Shown here piece by piece: positions 6,109 to 6,999 of a stretch of 6,999 nucleotides of DNA. The stretch covers positions 1,567,356-1,574,354 of the forward strand of contig CP070808.1 in assembly GCA_020343715.1 (NCBI GenBank), written 5' to 3'. The translations under genes and the position numbers were made by a program. Origin of the DNA: Thermoplasmata archaeon (GTDB taxonomy: Archaea; Thermoplasmatota; DTKX01; GCA-020343715). Numbering within the stretch: position 1 is the stretch's first letter; every line of letters starts with the position of its first letter. The notes under the pieces were generated by a model that saw nothing but the letters and a program-made list of their open reading frames with translations, was not told where the DNA came from and did no database searches.

Positions 6109-6114
6109 TCACCT
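6109..6114 (-). promoter_or_regulatory. Shine-Dalgarno site of the PH-domain gene
   Basis: AGGTGA on the minus strand lies 5 nt before the ATG at 6103 and fixes that start over the GTG at 6112. It is part of a small palindrome, CCTCA-GG-TGAGG (6118-6107), so a local hairpin could cover it. Confidence 0.7.
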
Positions 6115-6139
6115 GAGGTCCTGGTTAGGAATAGGGCGC

Positions 6140-6487
6140 TCACATCGGGGGATGGAAGTGGTCGGCACACAGGACGGAGCAGAACTGGTACTCCTTGCCC
6201 TGGATGATCCGGGTGTACTCCCCACCGGGCTTCATCAGCTTGCCACACTTGTCGCAGGTCACGTCCATCCTGCCGGCGGCCTTGACGGCGCCGGCCTTGG
6301 TCTTGTGCCCGATGGACTTGATGCCCTCCTTGGTCTTGTGACCCGCGGACTTGGCCCCATCCTCAACCTTGTGCTCGGCCTTGACGGCGCCTTCCTTGGT
6401 CTTGTGACCGGCCGCCTTGGCCCCGTCCTCAACCTTGTGACCGGCCTTCTTCAACTTGTCCTCGGTCTTCTTGAGCAATCCGCCCAT
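6140..6487 (-). CDS. 11-residue-repeat (synuclein/LEA-like) protein with C-terminal TRASH-like zinc site
   Basis: This encodes a 115-residue protein in two parts. Residues 12-66 are five consecutive 11-residue units (LKKAGHKVEDG, AKAAGHKTKEG, AVKAEHKVEDG, AKSAGHKTKEG, IKSIGHKTKAG) plus a partial sixth, without insertions. This lysine-rich, Gly-spaced, amphipathic pattern is that of LEA group 3 proteins and of synucleins, whose repeat core is KTKEGV in the same 11-residue period. Residues 74-115 carry Cys78-x2-Cys81-x21-Cys103-x3-Cys107 with EYQFCSVLCADHF, the layout of TRASH/YHS-type treble-clef metal sites. His110 and His112 are nearby. No signal peptide or membrane helix is present, so it is cytoplasmic. 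Inference: a helix that folds on membranes or protects during stress, tethered to a metal site. Similarity to synuclein is probably convergent. The start ATG at 6487 has AGGTGA-type SD bases just upstream (6502-6491), and a TATA-like box at about 6521-6528. Confidence 0.82.
   Translation of the reverse strand: MGGLLKKTEDKLKKAGHKVEDGAKAAGHKTKEGAVKAEHKVEDGAKSAGHKTKEGIKSIGHKTKAGAVKAAGRMDVTCDKCGKLMKPGGEYTRIIQGKEYQFCSVLCADHFHPPM
6290..6454 (-). repeat. Five 33-bp coding repeats (11-residue units)
   Basis: The five 11-codon units are visible in the DNA. The 13-mer CCTTGGTCTTGTG occurs on the plus strand at 6295, 6328 and 6394, offsets that are multiples of 33. A 21-bp block at 6353-6373 recurs at 6419-6439 with one mismatch, 66 bp apart. 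The higher-order 66-bp period matches alternating HKVEDG and HKTKEG units, which suggests growth by duplication of two units at a time. Confidence 0.85.
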
Positions 6488-6520
6488 AGGTTCACCTCAC
6501 CGTTGATACGGTCCGGTGAT

Positions 6521-6536
6521 GCTATAAGCCTTTCTC
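6521..6536 (-). promoter_or_regulatory. BRE/TATA-like promoter of the zinc/11-mer gene
   Basis: The minus strand reads GAGAAAGGCTTATAGC. AAAGG followed by CTTATAGC is the best BRE/TATA match in the window. Its centre is about 38 nt before the ATG at 6487, which predicts a leader of roughly 11 nt carrying the SD. It shows that this gene, and probably the PH-domain gene behind it, can be transcribed independently of the gene ending at 6575. Confidence 0.55.
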
Positions 6537-6561
6537 CCGAAGGGGCCAGCATCGGCGCTGC

Positions 6562-6592
6562 TCAGGGAAGGCGGCTAGTCCTCCTTCCCTGA
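6562..6592. terminator. 10-bp hairpin at the end of the rightmost gene
   Basis: TCAGGGAAGG (6562-6571) and CCTTCCCTGA (6583-6592) form a perfect 10-bp stem with an 11-nt loop containing the stop codon of the minus-strand gene. It is the strongest hairpin in the window. No U-tract follows, so the terminator role is inferred from position: it lies between this gene and the promoter of the next. Confidence 0.4.
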
Positions 6593-6999
6593 CGAGGACT
6601 TCCCCTTGCCCTTGCCCCTAGCCTTCTTGGTGGCCGATGCTGTGGCGTCCAGGGCCTTGTCCGCAGCAGTAGTGCCCAGGTCCTTGCCCTTGTCGATGCC
6701 CTTCTTGCTCACCTCGACACCCTTCTTGGCACCCTTCTTGCCCACGTCGACGGCCTTCTTGCTGGTGGACTTGACGATCTCGGTCGAGCTCTCGAGAACA
6801 CCCTTGATGCCCTTGCCCTTGCCCGCGCCTTCGCCCTCATCATCATCGCCCTTCATCTTGTGGACGGCGGACTTGGAGGCCTCGGCCCCCTTCTTGGCGG
6901 TCTTACCTCCGACCTCGACTCCCTTCTTGGCCGCCTTGCCACCGACCTCGACTCCCTTCTTGGCAGCCTTCCCGCCGACCTCGACTCCCTTCTTCGTCG
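6575..6999 (-). CDS. Lysine-rich 11-residue-repeat (LEA-like) protein, 5' end outside window
   Basis: The frame is open from the right edge to TAG at 6577-6575, giving at least 141 residues; the true start is beyond the window. The ATG at 6856 is internal, because the repeats continue upstream of it in the same frame. Visible are three near-identical units KKGVEVGGK(A/T)A, one divergent unit KKGAEASKSAV, and a short acidic/Gly linker (KGDDDEGEGAGKGKG). A second block follows: KKAVDVGKKGA, KKGVEVSKKGI, DKGKDLGTTAA, DKALDATASAT. The C-terminus is KKARGKGKGK and Ser/Lys-rich. There are no cysteines or membrane segments. The 11-residue period and amphipathic, Lys/Gly/Ala/Val-only composition are typical of LEA group 3-like proteins. 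The next gene downstream has the same period but different residues, so the two may be functionally linked. A histone-like, nucleic-acid-binding role is an alternative given the basicity. Confidence 0.8.
   Translation of the reverse strand, partial: TKKGVEVGGKAAKKGVEVGGKAAKKGVEVGGKTAKKGAEASKSAVHKMKGDDDEGEGAGKGKGIKGVLESSTEIVKSTSKKAVDVGKKGAKKGVEVSKKGIDKGKDLGTTAADKALDATASATKKARGKGKGKSSSGKED
6896..6994 (-). repeat. Three tandem 33-bp coding repeats
   Basis: The units at 6962-6994, 6929-6961 and 6896-6928 share an identical 20-base block, CCGACCTCGACTCCCTTCTT on the plus strand, at 6975, 6942 and 6909. The near-identity at DNA level points to recent expansion. The array probably continues beyond the right edge, where the next codons begin another unit boundary. 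Confidence 0.88.

Noticed and set aside
6575..6856. Taking ATG 6856 as the start of the rightmost gene
   Set aside because: The same frame continues upstream to the window edge with in-register 11-residue repeats, so the ATG is internal.
6290..6994. 33-bp repeats as a CRISPR array
   Set aside because: The repeats are contiguous without spacers, are multiples of 11 codons, diverge mainly as codons would, and translate into regular amphipathic units.

Overview
This is a GC-rich archaeal chromosome segment. The archaeal assignment is firm: it has the uL13-uS9-RpoN gene order, RpoN being the archaeal/eukaryotic RPB10-type subunit, and BRE/TATA-like promoter elements. It also has Shine-Dalgarno (SD) sites of the AGGTGA type and secreted proteins rich in N-glycosylation sequons. 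A high-GC euryarchaeote of the Thermoplasmatota type would fit, but that is an impression, not something the window proves.

Layout. Bases 1-892 (+) hold the end of a ribosomal/RNA polymerase operon: uL13 (its 5' part lies outside the window), uS9 and RpoN, tightly packed with ATGA overlap or 4-nt spacing. A short convergent gap with two hairpins separates it from a large minus-strand gene (940-2916). That gene encodes a secreted, membrane-anchored protein with two Ig-like regions and a six-blade PD40/TolB-type beta-propeller. Upstream on the same strand are a complete tRNA-Pro(GGG) gene (2978-3053) and a small four-helix membrane protein (3106-3576). A divergent promoter region with a 9-bp inverted repeat (3599-3631) separates that gene from a translationally coupled plus-strand pair (3672-4840). 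Both members of the pair have a short basic N-terminus, one membrane segment and an extracellular domain, like archaeal pilin-like proteins.

From 4847 to the right edge all genes are on the minus strand. In transcription order they are an 11-residue-repeat protein open at the window edge (6575-6999), a second 11-residue-repeat protein ending in a TRASH-like zinc site (6140-6487), and a four-helix membrane protein with a bacterial-type PH domain and a long Pro/Glu-rich tail (4847-6103).

The right end is the most unusual part. Two adjacent genes are built from strict 11-residue amphipathic repeats. One has the KTKEG core in the same 11-residue period as animal synucleins and LEA group 3 proteins, here joined to a four-cysteine zinc site. 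Next to a PH-domain membrane protein this suggests a membrane-surface or stress-related function, which is inference. The left end is ordinary core information-processing sequence.
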